From Mermis nigrescens (taxonomy: Eukaryota; Nematoda; Enoplea; Mermithida; Mermithidae): a stretch of 64,000 bases of DNA. The position numbers were made by a program, and so were the translations under genes. The notes under the pieces are model-generated. The model ran no database searches. It was not told where the DNA came from and saw only the letters and a program-made list of their open reading frames with translations. The stretch covers positions 434,001 to 498,000 of the forward strand of contig JAVLUZ010000548.1 in NCBI GenBank assembly GCA_036768485.1, in the 5' to 3' direction. Within the stretch, counting starts at the first letter, position 1. Every line of letters begins with the position of its first letter. Shown here piece by piece: positions 23,287 to 38,200 of the stretch.

Positions 23287-26200
23287 TCAAACTGCATTAA
23301 GTAGCATAGCATTGCGGTCATCTTCCAGCTCTTTCCGGAAATATTCAATCGTCAGATTTAAACCCTCTAACAAGGGCACCTAAAACAAGAAAAACGAATA
23401 ATTATGAGTAAATTGAGTCACAGCGGATTTAAGGGGAGGCGGGGGCCGCCGCCCCTTTCCTCATTGGCCCAAAACAATTGGCGAAATAAAGAATGGATAC
23501 GCAATGTGCAATGATTTTGGCCGTTGGCCGTCTGCAGTATACTGTTCTAATCAGTATTCCAAATAGAATTGCCCTGAAGAATTCAGTAGTCAACATGGCC
23601 ACCATTTGATTTGAAAAAGCCACGAAGCGATTAGGACAAAAACGCGACAAAACCTCTAACAAATGGATGCTATCTTCTAAGTTTCTTAGAACTTTCTAAA
23701 CTTTGACGCAATTTCAGACGGTTAATGTTCAGGTACCATTTCTTAAAGCATCAGGGCTTCCACTCACGGTTTACGCTTTTTTTGTATTCGGCAAAGGTTT
23801 TTCCCGATGTCTAAAGACTTTTTGGGACCGTCTTTGTACATGCACAAAGATTTTTGGGATGACAAAAATTGGAAAAAAGGTCTAAAATTCGCGAAAATTT
23901 TCGGCGCTTCGCGCCGAAATGAGTAATTGTATGTTCTATATATCTCCATAATGGCGGAAATTGCATTCAAAAAGAAAAATCTCTAATTTTTTGGCGCTTC
24001 GCGCCATTTTAAGACAAATCTTAGTGATTTTTGACCAGTGATCGGATCGAGGGTACGTTTTGGACCCTCGGCCTCGGCCGAGGTTAATGCCGAGGGTCAA
24101 GCTTATATACATATACCCATAAATAGTACTCTTATAATATTTTGTATTCACTTGAGCTAGAGAATAATCGTAATATTAAACACTTTATCGAACTAAAACA
24201 AGTGTTTATTGCTGTTAGCCAGAATTCTTATTTTAATCTGATGAAGCTGATGATTCATTATCAAAATATAGATCATCTGAATCAGAGTTGGCCTCATCTA
24301 TTTCGCCTTGCTGTGCTATCGCGTCATCGTCGTCGTCATCCTTTATCAGATTCTTTAATCACACTATTATAACCAACTGCTTTGAGATTGTGCTTCACAA
24401 AAAAGAGTTTTTGAACATTTGATGGTAGCAGATGGTGCATTAATTAATTAATGAATTAATAGTATTACATTTTTAAATGAATATTCATGGTTACGTTTTA
24501 TGAAAACGATAACAATAAGGGCAATGGAATGACTTTTAGCATCAAGTTTATACAGAATAATAAAAGAAAAATGTCTTGATGAATGAATTGAACAGTCTAC
24601 TGCTTTAAAAATAACTACATACATGTACTTGAAATTACATTATCAGACGTCATTTGACGCTTTTTTTATGGTTCAAGCAATCGGTTTTAGTCCGAAGTCG
24701 CCTGAGGGGGGTATGCCTTCCACAAGTCCTAGTAGGAGATACCCCCCAGTGTGCATGTGTGGCTTAGACTGCATTCCACCAATTAGAGCGTAGAATAAAT
24801 GGTTGTAAAGTAAAGTGTGATCCCGTTTCGGTGATTGTGCATCTAGTTTGGTGTAAACAGAACGTTGAAAGAGCAGTGTAAATTGGTTACACGCGTTCTT
24901 TTCCAACATTTAACGTTTTATGTTGACTTTTTTGCGTGTGGTGTAAAGTTGACTAATTTGAGAGGGGTGAGAATGGCGATGTACTGTAAAGCGATTAAAA
25001 AGTAGCAAATCGCCACAGTACGTCCTTAGCGGAAATTTCGTCTGTCATTCTTTCTTTGGAATTTGCTAAAATTGCACTCCAGTCTACACAAGAATTTAAA
25101 CACTTTTTTATTCATCAACTTAATATTTTTTAAAACTTGTTCATCACGCATCTGTAACATTAATGCATCGGTTTATTATTTTGTAAGACGCCACTTACTT
25201 TATGGAGTAGAAATTTGCGTGATTTCTAATGTCGTTAAATAAAAAAAAATTTCTGTGTATAAAATATACAAAGACTTTTAGGGACCATCTTTGTACATGT
25301 ACAAATGGACCTTGTACAAAAAAAATCCTGGTGAGAAGTCGGGCCTTTCTAGGCAGAAGAGTGGGATCATTGAACTTCAGTTTTTGGTCATATTTGGCAA
25401 AAATAACTAAAAATGACAAAAAGCAAGTTTTTTTTTCAAAAATTGGGGAATAAAAACTCTGACTTTCAGGGGTGGGCGAATAATCGACTTTACTTGTGTC
25501 ATCCTTATCCTGCGTGTAGCCAGCAAACATAATACATTTTTGTCCTGTTCACCCATTAAATGCCTTGAATGAAGTCAAAATGATCTATCTAAAAGCGTTA
25601 AAATTTTCGACGAATTCTAAAGAATCCGTTGAGGGTGTAACGTAGGTTTACAAAACGACTAAACGACTTTTCAATGATAAAAGTCTTTCATATGATCAGA
25701 GATTGGTTCAACTTGGATTAGAAGGACTTGAATTAAGACGTTTATATAATGACCTCACTTTAGCTTTTTCTATTATTAGATTTAATATTCTGCCTTTTGA
25801 GGATTTCTTTACATTTGGTACTAATTCAAATCGATCAATGAATTCTCGTAAGCTTTTTGTTAATCAGGCAAACAAAAACTGCAGAAAATTTGAATTTTGT
25901 AATCGAGTAATCTCTGTTTGGAATTCTCTACCTAAGGAAGTTATAAGTGCTCCAAATAGACATGTTTTTCTTAATAGATTTAAAAGGGTTGATCTTAATC
26001 ATTCAATTCAGGGGCGTAAATAAGCGCAGTTTATGTACTGCCTTTATGTTATCCGCTTTCCTCGACTATTTATGTATTTTATTGACTTGTCTTTCTGTGT
26101 ATGTTTATATTTCATCTTTTTTCCTCGTTACTTATTAATGTATTAATGTTACTTGGTTTGTTGTCGGATCAACAAATAAAATTTGTAATTTGTAATTTAA

Positions 26201-29200
26201 TCGATAAAGTGACGAGGCGAGTCAAAAGAGCTAAAAAACAATTTAAAATGCACAAATAGATAATATTCAACGGATATATTAAACTTATTCAAATTTGATT
26301 TTAACCCTCGACGCTTTTAAGCTTCGCCCTCGGCGCCGAGGCTCCAGAAAACGCCGAGCCTTGCCGAGGCCTCGGTCCGATCACTAATTTTGACCTCAAA
26401 GACCCAGAAATTAGCTAAAATACACTACCAAACGTCGGGCAACTCTGTTTTCACCACACTAAAATCGCTAATGTACCATATTATAGTACTCAAAAATTTG
26501 TGTGTACAAAATGTACAAAGAATTTTGGAGACCATCTTTGTACATGTACAAACGGACCTTGTACAAAAAACACTGCTTCCAATCCACTTCATCTTTCATA
26601 ATTGCTCTAAAGTTATCTGCAACATTTGAATCTGGCGAGTTCCCAGACCAAGTATTTTCCCTACAAATCAATCAATTCCGATTACTTTCATCAAATGTTA
26701 AGCCGTATTAACACACACTTAAAGTTTATTAAGGTAATTATTAAAGATGAAGTAGAAGCCCCAATGAGTCAGGATCTCGACGTTAGTCGACTGAAACTGC
26801 GTCAAAATTTAGAAACATTTAGGAAAGGATACAAATTTATTTAACGTTCATTCTGTTCGCTTTCTGATCGCTTTGAGGCTATTCTTAAATCAAACGGTGG
26901 CCGTGCTAGTTGTTAAAATTCAATATAGGTCAGTTCCGTTTTGAATGCTGATTGAAACAGCATACTACACTCATGTGGTTCACTTTTGGATAAGCGCTTG
27001 AGGGAAGGTGGCAAAGGTTATTTGGGACCCACCCGGTACTTATTATGGAAAGTAGGCTGTACTGTAACTCTCGATTTAATGACTGCAAAAAAGAAATACT
27101 TCTACAACCTGTTATACTGATGAAATAAAGAAACTCCAATTAATATTTTTTGAGTTTTCGAATAAAGGAAACGTTGGAAGAAAAAAGCAAAGAACAAAAT
27201 GAGTCATTCGTTGAAGGCGAAACTTACTTCTGGTTTCCAGCCCAGCAGATTCAATGCTTTGGTAATATCTGGTCTGCGTCTCTGTGGGTCATCTACTGGT
27301 TTTTCTACCGTGATTATTTTAACTTGAGAATCTGAAAATAAATAAAGACAAATGTGGCAATGTGAAACAAATTCACAAAAGCTAAATGCTATATTGCGGT
27401 AATTTTTAAAGAACCAAGCTTTATAATTTCGGCCGAGTGGCTCCTCTGAATTAAGGCCCAGAGTCAAGCTATGTGCACATATAAATGTAGTCAGATAGCG
27501 CTCGGTCTAGATTTAGTATAAAACAGTTCAACAAAGATGGTGTTTCGCTTCACATAATCTACAAACATGCGAGCATACATGTGCAGCATGGAAATCCAGG
27601 GGGTCAGGCCCAAAATTTTTTTCGAAAAGTGCGTTTTTCGGGCTAAAAACTATTGGCGCATGTCAAAAATACTGTTTTCAAACGTTTCGGACAATCCTCG
27701 TTCTTTTTAGAACATAAAATCATACAAAAAAATTCGATAAAATTGAACAAAATATAGTCAAGAATGTGCATATGGCGCGAGGCGCCGAAAATTTGAGACT
27801 TCAGAGGCAAAAATGAGCCGAAAACGCCTAAAAAGGTACACCTTTACCATTTTTACAAAAAAATCGACAATTTTGGGCGGCGGGTCGCAGTCATTTCGCG
27901 GTGGGGGGGGGGTTGGAACCACACCTGGGCGTGGGGGGTGTTTGGGGGGTAAGCACCCCCAGAAACCAAAATACCCCCCCCAGAATTCAATTTTTGAAAT
28001 TTTTTTCGTTTTTTTCGCAATTTTTTGATGCCAATGAATAGTGCTTGATGAGAAACGTCGAAAATGGTGTTTTTTTCGCCATACCACCATTTTTAAGGCC
28101 ATTTTTTGACCTTCAAAAAATCTTGCAGCCCCCCCAGAATTTTCTTGCTGCCCACGTATGGTCGGAACCCCAAGAACACGTATGCGTACGAGTATAAAAC
28201 CTATGTTTACATATATGTAAGCTCTCACTTCACAAACGTTGTTCGATGATGACGCTCATTTGAACAAAAGTACGAGAATATACAGTTCTAAGTAAGATAT
28301 GTCCTTTTCAGGTTATGCACATACGTAACGATTAGATGTGCAGAGACGACTATTTTCCTTCATAGGCAAATAATGGCGTACAAACTTTTTTAAGCCTTAT
28401 AAGTAATTCTCTAGATTTTTTTGAATAATAAATACAGTACAAGAAAAATTAAATTACAACGGTTTATGTTACCGGTTATTGTTCTGATAAGTTTCGCAAA
28501 CTCGTTAATGGAGTATTCTTCGGGATTGCCCAAATTAACCGGAGTCGTGACATTTGCGTTCATCAATCTGATCAACCCGTTCACTAAATCGGAAACATAT
28601 TGGAATGATCGCGTTTGATTACCCGAACCATAGACCTACTAAGAAAAAGTATTGAAATGAGTAGTTTCAAACTTATAAAAACTAGCATTTAGACAAATAG
28701 ATTCCAATTGCATTTTCTCAATTAAACAAACGCTTGAAGGGATTTGACTCAAAAAGTATTCCGTACAATAGAAGCTAATAAATAGCGCAATGGCCTAAAA
28801 ACGAATTTTTGAGGAAGCAAGAAATAAATAATTTTAAGATTTTTATCTCGACAAATCGGCCTACGAAAGAATTATTCATTATGTTATACAAATGCATCAT
28901 ATGAGTTTGCTCGGTTGATTTTGATTTATAATACAGCTTAATGGAAGTTAGATTAAAATATTGACCAAAGCCTAGCCTATATTTTTAAGAATTATTCTAG
29001 TAAAATTAAATCTCGCCAGATTCGCATTGTCAGCCGAAAGTTGAGGGAATCTTGAGCTTAACCAATTAAGAAATATGTATTAGCTGACATGCACAGCCTA
29101 GGGATTCTAGGGGGATGGGGTGAAATTATAAAGTGCCCTTTTTGGGTCCAAAAATGGTAGGTACGCGTCAAGAATATCGTTTTTCAGCGTTTCTGGCGAT

Positions 29201-32200
29201 GTTTTATGTTTATAGAGCAAGAAAACGAAAAAAATTCCAAAAATCAGAAGAAGTCGAATAAAGTGAACAAATATAGTCATAACATGAGCATACGGCGCAA
29301 AACGCCAAAAATTTGACGCTTTTGAGCAAATATATAGCTAAAAATGCGTCAAAAGCACTATTTTCACAAATTTTTAGGAATTTCATGGAAAAATTTCCGA
29401 AAATCGCGAATTCTGGGGAGGAGTGAAAAAATTTACGAGAGGAGCAAATTTTCCTGGGGGCCGCCAAACCCGCCAAGATCAAGTATGCGTATTATTAACA
29501 ATAAGTATTCTAAGGGAAAAGTGTTCACGTCGTCACGAAAAAATTACCGTTATTGCATTCCCTTGCAACGCTTGCAATATGAAATTGCTCACTACTCGTC
29601 CGTCGTTCATATGCATCCTAGGTCCAAACGTATTGAAAATTCTAGCAACCCTTACATCCACATTCTCCTAAAAAATAAACTTTTGCGCATGAATAGCCTT
29701 TTTTGAAAATGTTTTTGACAGTTATTCCGAAAGCTGAGGGATCGCTACTATTGAAAACCCTACAATCGACATCGCATTGAAGATGAAAAATAATCAATAC
29801 AAGAAAAAGGAATAGAAAGGGAAACAAGAAGAAATAAAAAATCAATAAGTAAAATAAAAAATAAAATGAAGCATGCTTTTAGAAAAATGAAAGCAAAAAA
29901 ACAAAACAAAAATAGCACTAATATATCCAGAAAGAATTATGAAACAATATAAATACATAGAAAGAATTATGAAACAATATAAATACATAGAAGGAAACAT
30001 ATGAATACAGCAAGAAACGGAATATAGAAAAAAGTGATATAAATATACAAGATCATCAGACAGAAATTAGGTTGCTCGAGTTTCATGCACACAGACAAAG
30101 GTCCAAATATATCCGTACAACATTATAAGCTCATTTGCATGATGAATCAGGGTTTATTATCGGAAGCGTAACTTTTCTAATGTTTAAAATGTTTTGTAAT
30201 GCTGCAATTTTCCTTGATCGCCTTTATTTACTTAACTAGAGGAATCTTAATCAGAAAATAAAAATAATTTTGCCAATAATTTCTGAAAAATAATAGATCC
30301 ACATTTGTTCATTATTACTTTTTGAAGAGCTTTAACGTGACACATAAATTCATGTAACAGGGGGAAAGAGGGGGTCCCCCACCCAAAAATAAGTTGTCCC
30401 CTATCCCCCCAAAGCCAAAAAAAATTTGACCCACCGGCTTTCGGAAAAAGTTGAATTTCTAAGTCGCTTGTAGGTGTTTTTTGGCCGTTTTTAACCAAAA
30501 ATTGGAGGTCATTTACCTCTTTCTTCTAAAAATGGCCGTGGATCCCCACCCGAGATTGCGAGCCGTTACAGGAATGATGACATTATCTTAATATTTAGCA
30601 TAAAGTATAAGAATAATGATAAATATATAATAATACCCACGCGAGCACAATTAGTTATTTGCCTATGTGTCCATAAGACGTTTTACCTTTGCGTTTACCT
30701 GAACAAAGTATTGTGTTGTATAATGTATAATAAAAAACATGCCCCAAAAAACCCTATGCATGAAACTCAAATTAAAATGCAAAAGAAAGTGGATACAAAG
30801 CATTTTCAGGTAGTGCTACAAAAAAAATAATTTGCATTACAAAGCTTCGACTGGCTGTGATTTCTTATGCACTGATAATATACTCGTAGTACTAGCTTAC
30901 ACCGCATTTTCAACTGATTAACAAGCATTCAGCAATTGGCAGCTTCACGCAAGGTTTTAGGATTACCTGTTTCTCATACGCATACATGAGGGCTTCGGCG
31001 ACCCTTTTTCCCTCATCGTAACAAGATCTGGGGCCAATCGGATTTACATGGCCCCAATATGTTTCTGGTTGAGGATGAATATCCGGATCACCGTACACCT
31101 CTGAAGTAGAGGCGAGCAAAACGCGAGCCTTGGTTCTTCGAGCTAATCCCAACATGTTCATTGTGCCCAAAAAATTCGTTTTGATCGTTCTTACTGGATT
31201 ATAGGTGTAATGAGGAGGGGACGCAGGCGAAGCCAGATGGTAAATTTGATCCACTACAAGGATTTCGACGGTATTAGTGAACAAAACAGAAACAAGCCCC
31301 AACAAATATCGTCACATAAATTTTTGATGCCTGTACTATGTAAGTATGTATGTACTTTCGATGCAACACTTTTATATAGGGTGTCCCGACGTTGGTACGG
31401 GAAGTTACAGAAAAATACTGCAAAATATGGTTCACTCTACTGGAAGGAGTATTCACTTTTGCAATAAAAAGTTAAAATTTTAAAAATTTTATAGTCACTT
31501 ATACTTTGAAAATTGCGTGATGGAGACGGACAAAATTATAAAGCTGAATTCGGGGCCAATTACATGAGGACTTTCCCGACTCGATTCCTACAGTAGAATT
31601 GACTGGAGAAGAACAGCAGTAGACAGACAATATTATACGGTTTTCAAAAATTATGTTGCATGCCAGATAAAAGTTTCGGGCGCAATTAGAACATGTTAGC
31701 AAGAAATTTGAGGCGAAAAGAAAAAATTGGAAAAGTTGCATTGAGGCAAGCCTATGCATTTCAAGTCGTTTCCTTATACTCGTATATATACTATAAGAAG
31801 TTAAACAGTTTTTATATTCAGAACTGATTGCCTTTCATATGCTGATGCTGTACTTCGCTTTATCAGAAAAAAGGGTTTCATGTTCTACGCGTCTTCGCCT
31901 GCAGAAGTTCCATGAAAACTAATTCTATTTAGTATTAGTAATTGTGAAAAAATTTACTATGTCGCTACCAAATATACATACGTAGTACAAATGATTCAAT
32001 ATTTTGATTACAAGTAGTGGAGGTTGATAAATGATCTATTCTTGGTCAAAAAACACCATGAAAGCAAAAAATATGATAAAAAGCAAATTTTTTTTACCTA
32101 AAAGCGGAGGAGTAAAAACCTTATCTTTTGAGAGGAGGGATTGGAGCACATGTGGGCAGCACAGAAATTTGGTGGGGGGTCAGGATGGGTCAAATCGCCA

Positions 32201-35200
32201 AAAATGTTACTAAAAAGAGAATTATGGGGTCTACAGTAATCTGCGGGGGTACAAAACTTACAAAGTACATAACTTCTGGGGGGTACAAACCCCCTAACCA
32301 ATTGTGGATAGGAGGAGGGATGATTACGGATGGATGATCACCACCAGACATGGACAGCATGGGAATTCTGGGAGGAAAGGGAGGGGGAGGGGTGAAATTA
32401 TAAAGTGCCTTTTTTAGACTAAAAATGGATGATGCGCGTCAAAAACACCGTTTTTCGACTTTTCTGACGATGCTCTATCTTTCTAGAGCATAAAAACAAA
32501 AAATTTCGAAAAAATAAAAAACAATACATTTGAATAAATTGAACAAAATATAGTAAGAAAAGTAATATATGGCGTAAAGCGCCGAAAATACCAGACTTTT
32601 GAGCAAATAGATAGCTAAAAACGCTTAAAACAGCACGTTTTATACAAATTTTTTGGAAAATTTAAAAAAAAGTTAAAGTAAAAATCTTTATAGAGAGTTT
32701 CACCCCTTAAGATCTCCACCTTCTCTTCCATTGTTTAAAAAAGGTGTTGTTAAATTGTATTCATATCAATGTATTCACTCGTGCCTACTTCATGTATATA
32801 TTAATGATAATAAATAAGGACTATTTACCCCAAAAATTAGAACGAAAATTTGACATACGTGAAAAACTTTCTTATTCATTAGCGCCCACCAAAAATTGCT
32901 ACATCCAAATTGAGGTAAGAGTAGTATAAATATGTGCAGTCGAACTCGGATAATGCGAACCACGGATAATGAACACCTGATGACAAGGCCGCTGATTATA
33001 TATCAATGTATAAATGCACACGCTTAATGCACACACTCGGATAATGCACACCCATTATCCAAGTTCGACTGTATTATTATGACTTTCAACAGTTTTGTGA
33101 AGTATTTTGTTCCCTTTTATTTTCCATTTACTTAGGATTTTGTCTGACACGAGTGTTTAAGTTGAAATCATGAAATAAAAGATGATACGAATTTTCTACT
33201 GGCTTTAAGACATTAAAGTTCGCTAATTCTAAAAACAACATGCTGATCTGGAGGTCGGAAAATAAAATACTTTTGTAAAAATCGTCAATTTTGTTTATTG
33301 TTGTTTTGACGTTTGTCAACTTCTGTGAGTTCAAGTCGCCGTAAAAAACTACTTGAATATTATGCGGCAGTGCTACATATCCATTTATCATACATGCTCA
33401 CAGCTGGAAGATATGCTTTGTTAAAAACAAATGGAAAATCATCAAAATTAACTCACAAGTTTTTAGACATCTAATTTTTTAAGGAATAATTAACCTTCCA
33501 TATAAAACGGATTCGTAATGTCGTGATAAACTAGCTCGAAATTCGGATGACCAATCCACTGTTCCACATTTCTCTTCCGGCCAGTATAATGATTATCCAG
33601 CGCTATGACTTCGTGACCTTCAAGCATCAGTCGGTCGACCAAATGCGACCCGACAAAGCCGCTGCCCCCAGTAATCTTTGCGAAAAATTAAGCTTCCAAG
33701 CATATGAAGCAATTAAGCGGGAGAAAGAATCAAATAATTCAATATAAAAGCGTGAACGGGCAAAGGATAAGCGACTAATCTAGCAATTTACAGACGTACT
33801 CCAAGTCTGATTGCATGATAGTCTAAGACAGTGTTTTTTGTACAAGGTCTGTTTGTACATGTACAAAAATGGTTCCCAAAAGTCTTTGTACATTTTTTAC
33901 ATGCGAATTTTTGTGTATTATAATATAGTATAGCAGCGATTTTAGTGTGGTAAAACAGGTTTCTCGATCTTTGGTAGTGTATTTTAGCTAAATTCTGGGT
34001 TTCTCACGCCAAAAATTACTAAAAATTATCTCAAAAACGGCGCCGAAAAATTTGACATTTTTCTATTCTAAATGCGAATGCGCCGAAAATATTTGAGACT
34101 TTTTCAAGTTTTTGTCTCCCCAAAAATCTTTGTACATTTTGTACGCACAAATTTTTGGGTACTATAATATGGTACAGCAGCGATTTTAGTGTGTTAAAAA
34201 CAGAGTTGTTCGACTTTTAGTAGTGTATTTTAGCTAATTTATGGGTCTCTAAGGGCAAAAATCACTAAGAATCGTCTTAAAACGGCGCGAAGCGCCGAAA
34301 AATTTCACATTTTTCCTTTTGAAATGCAATTTCGCCCATAATAAAGATATATAGAACACACAATCTCAAATGCGCCGAAAATTTTTGCGAATTTCAGACC
34401 TTTTCTGCAATATTTGTCTTCCCAAAAATCTTTGTACATGTACAAAGACGGTCCCGAAAAGTCTTTGTACATCAGGAAAAATCTTTGCCGAATACAAAAA
34501 AACACTGATCTGAGATAGTCTGATATTAATAACTGGACCCCTGAGCATACATGTAACGACCTGAAATCTTGGTTGGGAGTCCCCGGCCATTTTAAGTAGG
34601 TTAGGGGGAGTAAATGACCTCCAATTTTCGGCCAAAAACAGCCAAAAAACGCAAATTCCAAAAAACTGGCAGGGAAGGGGGGTTGTTTTTTTTGTACAAG
34701 GTCCTGCACAAAGATGATTCCTAAAAGTCTTTGTGCATTTTGTACACACAAATTTTTGGGTAGTATAATATGGTACGGTACCGATTTCGGTGTGGTAAAA
34801 ACAGAGTTGTTCGATCTTTGGTAGTGTATTTTAGCTGATTTCTGGGTTTCTGATGGCAAAAATCACTAAGAATCGTCTTAAAACGGCGCGAGGCGCCGAA
34901 AAATTTGACATTTTTCCCTTCAAATGCAATTTCTCCCATTATAAAGATATATAGAACACACAATTACTCATTTCGGCGCGAAGCGCCCAAACTTTTTACG
35001 AATTTTAGACCTTTTTTGCAATTTTTGTCTTCCCAAAAATCTTTATATATGTACAAAGACGGTCCCGAAACGTCTTTGTATATCGGGAAAAATCTTTGCC
35101 GAATACCAAAAACACTGGAGAGGGGGGGTCAAAAATTTTCTAGCTTTGGAGAGGGGATGATAACTATCAACTTTGGATGAAGAAACCCCCGTCCTCCTTT

Positions 35201-38200
35201 TTATATGCATGCCCCTTAGAGATAAATGTACTATTTAATTAAAGTCGACCATCATTCACCCGACTCATAAAAAATCGTAAAATGAAGAAAACAAGCAAAA
35301 GCAAATCAAAAAATAATTTCTCAGCTACACGCTTAGTAATTGAATAACTAGTGGGCTTTAATCGACTTAAGTAGGTATTAGTGATGTCCTGGGCACAGGC
35401 AATGGGCCGGTGCCAGGCTGGTACCGGCGCAGGTGCTGCATGAATAATTAAACGAAACTCGTTAAACACCAATGTAACGAAAAAGACACAACAAGGTAGT
35501 ATTTTGTTAACAAGAGCTTCTGATTAGAATTACTAAAGGGTTTTTGACGAAACTTCAGGACAAGACAGTCTTGAAGTTTTTAAAAATGAATCATGATTCA
35601 ACTAAGCATATCATTCAAAACATCAAAAAAGTGGCAAGGAGAGGAGATACTAGTGAATATAGACGATTAAAAATAAATACATCGACATACAGAGAGCGAA
35701 GTTCTTTTATGTAATTCTCGCATCTAGGGGCAAGAAATATGAGTACTACAAAGTAGTTTTTCGATTTTATTTCGTAACATCCATGTTTACTGTCGAATAA
35801 GAAGGCCGCAAAAAGTCGAAATCTAGAATTTTAAATCACTTCTAATGCAAAATTTGTTTTCTGCAGATTTTCCCACAAAAAGCCTGTATATACTTATATG
35901 TAGACCTCTGAGTTTCTTGTGCAATACTAGAAATATCCCACGGTTGTTTTCAAAGGCTTTTGAAAATGCAAAACAATAAATAAATTTAAATATATCTAAA
36001 TTAGAAAAGCTGTTGTGGCTGTTATCTTACTTGTTTCTTACTAGTTCTTACTCGTATGTGCGTCAGGTACAAATGCATAATTTTGAATTCGAGTCAAATT
36101 TTGATTTGACTAGAGAATCAACCAAAAATGATTAGAACGCGTCAAAAACATCGTTTTTCAGCGTTTCTGACGATGCTCTATTTTTCTAGAGGACAAAAAC
36201 ATGAACAAAATTTCGAAAAAAATCAAAAACGTCGGAACAAATGGAACAAAACATAGTCAAAACATAAGTAAAATGGCGCGAGGCGCCGAAAATTTGGCAT
36301 TTTCGAGCAAATAGATATGTAGCTAAAAGGCTTTAAACAGCATCTTTTCTACAAATTTTTAAAGAAATTTAGGATCTTCAAAAAATCGCCAATTCTGGGG
36401 GTGAACAAATTTTTGTGAGGGGTGAAAATTTTTCTAGGGGGGGGCTGAAATACCCCAAGTCCCCAAGATCATGTATGGACATCACTAGTAGGTATCCAAG
36501 AATTTTTATATCTGCAAATTACAAACAAAACGAAATCAGCAAGTATTGTTTTAGTTATCGTAAAGTCACAATTTAACAATTGTTGTCATGCACTTACTAA
36601 TATTCTTCGGCGGTCTTGGTAATTCTTGTACTTTACCGCGGGGATTTTCGTTCTGAGTTATAATGAATGCTCAGGAATGTTCAGTTAATGTAAATCAGTT
36701 GAGAAATAAACGGAAGCAAGGAGGTATAATGGATTAAGATTTTTGATAAGTGGTAGTCGACTATTTTTTAAGATTTGACCGTTCATTTGCAACCAAATAT
36801 GGTAAAATATGACCCAAAAATGACTTCCAAATTAAGGTTTTTGCCAAAAAGTCAGAGAGAGCAATGCGCATCTCAAGCATTTGAGAAGGTAGAGATGGCC
36901 GACCTTGTGAGAAGAAATCTTCCCAAAAGCTCTTGCTATAAGAAAGAACCTAGGTCAAGGATGAAGACAGATGCTGGTAAACATACAACAGCATAACTTG
37001 AACATCATAAGGTCAAAGAGGGAATTATATAAGTTACATATCACTAACAGGCGGCAGAATTTTCCATTTTGACCCAAAGTTAACGGGATTTCTGAATAAT
37101 TCAGATTGCACATTAAAAAACATATTACAAAAAAATCGCTCTTGTTTGGGCATTTCATCGTTGCCTTCATGCAGGGGCGTAACCCGGATTTTATTTCGGG
37201 TTTGGGGTCCGAAATTTTCAAACTCCTATATCTCGAAAATTAACTTAATTAATTGGTAAAATTTTAAACCCGAAAATCATTAGAAATCTGTATCATGATG
37301 AATAAATTTTGAAAAAATCAGATTTTTTTGCATGATTTAGACCTGAGATATGAAAAATAAATCATTCAAGCTATCTGCATGACTGATTTCTCACTATCAA
37401 TTCCAAGCTTGACTCTAAAATAATTCGAAATTTTCGTTCTGCGGCCTTGCAAAGAAAAATAATGCAGAAAATAAGAAATCGGCGCGAAGCGCCGGAAAAT
37501 TTTGACATATTCATCATTTTTAATTTTGAGTTTAGTGGCTCAAAAGTCTGCTAAAAACCTGTTTAGCTGTCTTTTTAGCAGACTTCGAGAATTTTTTTTC
37601 CTCTGAAGGATCCTTGTAAAAAAATACAGAATATTTTTCATTTCGAAGGGGGGGGCGGCTCCGCCTGGTGACGTCGGGCCCTGCCTACACATATTGTTTC
37701 TTGAGCGTAAATAAAACTCACGTAAGTCAATATTTCTAAAGCACGAAAATGTACGAATATTTTCCGCAAGGACACTAGATGCCGAAATTTTTTCACACTC
37801 TACTTCAAGTCTTTTTCTATAGTCGAAAAAACTTATTCAATAAATGTCTGTCGCGCATGGCTTCCTCGTGCCTGTCCTATGTATGTAGAGACGAAAAACG
37901 GCTTAAAAGCATAGACCAGAATTTAGATACATGTTTAAGCTATGTTAAATGTTTTAACCGTCTTGGCTTCTTATATTACAATGTTTTAGCCGTTCTGGCT
38001 TCTTATGTTACGAGTATTAAGCAAAAATAAGTAGAAGCTTTACTTGATGGACAACAAGGTCTATGATGGTCGTGGTAGACCGACAAATCGAACGAAATTA
38101 AGTCGTAACTTATTAATTTATAATTCTGTTGAATATACAATGCAGAAAACAGTAGCGTCTCAACTTTATAAAAGATTTTTTAATTCGAGTAAGATTTCGC

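Larger units (their letters stand above)
24036..26386 (-). mobile_element. hAT element with GCCGAGG arrays and transposase tail
   Basis: Termini CAGTGATCGGATCGAGG and, reverse-complemented at the other end, TAGTGATCGGACCGAGG match at 15 of 17 positions. The flanks TTTTTGAC and ATTTTGAC (24028-24035, 26387-26394) agree at 7 of 8. Subterminal GCCTCGGCCGAGG-type palindromic arrays sit at both ends. The minus strand keeps a hAT transposase tail near one end. The interior also contains a non-LTR RT tail (25630-26205) and a fragment of the TTTTTTTGTA MITE (25230-25330), so the element was itself a landing site. Confidence 0.8.
23765..26575 (+). mobile_element. TTTTTTTGTA-family hAT-like MITE split by a later hAT element
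   Basis: The outer ends are CACGG...TTTTTTTGTATTCGG at 23765 and CTTGTACAAAAAACACTG ending at 26575. They are flanked by CTTCCACT (23757-23764) and CTTCCAAT (26576-26583), 7 of 8 identical. Perfect hairpins lie at 23903-23915 and 23993-24005. The element is cut at 24035/26387 by a 2351-bp element; without it the net length is about 460 bp and its sequence reads through continuously, matching the 34681 and 63138 copies. Confidence 0.8.

Noticed and set aside
31370..31400. Mariner terminus (TATAGGGTGTCCCGACG)
   Set aside because: The TATAGGGTGTCCC word is common at ends of some IS630/mariner elements, but no inverted partner was found within 2 kb.
33128..33391. 87-codon minus-strand frame upstream of UXS1 exon 5
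   Set aside because: It lies wholly within a UXS1 intron with no splice partner, no domain and AT-rich composition typical of chance frames.
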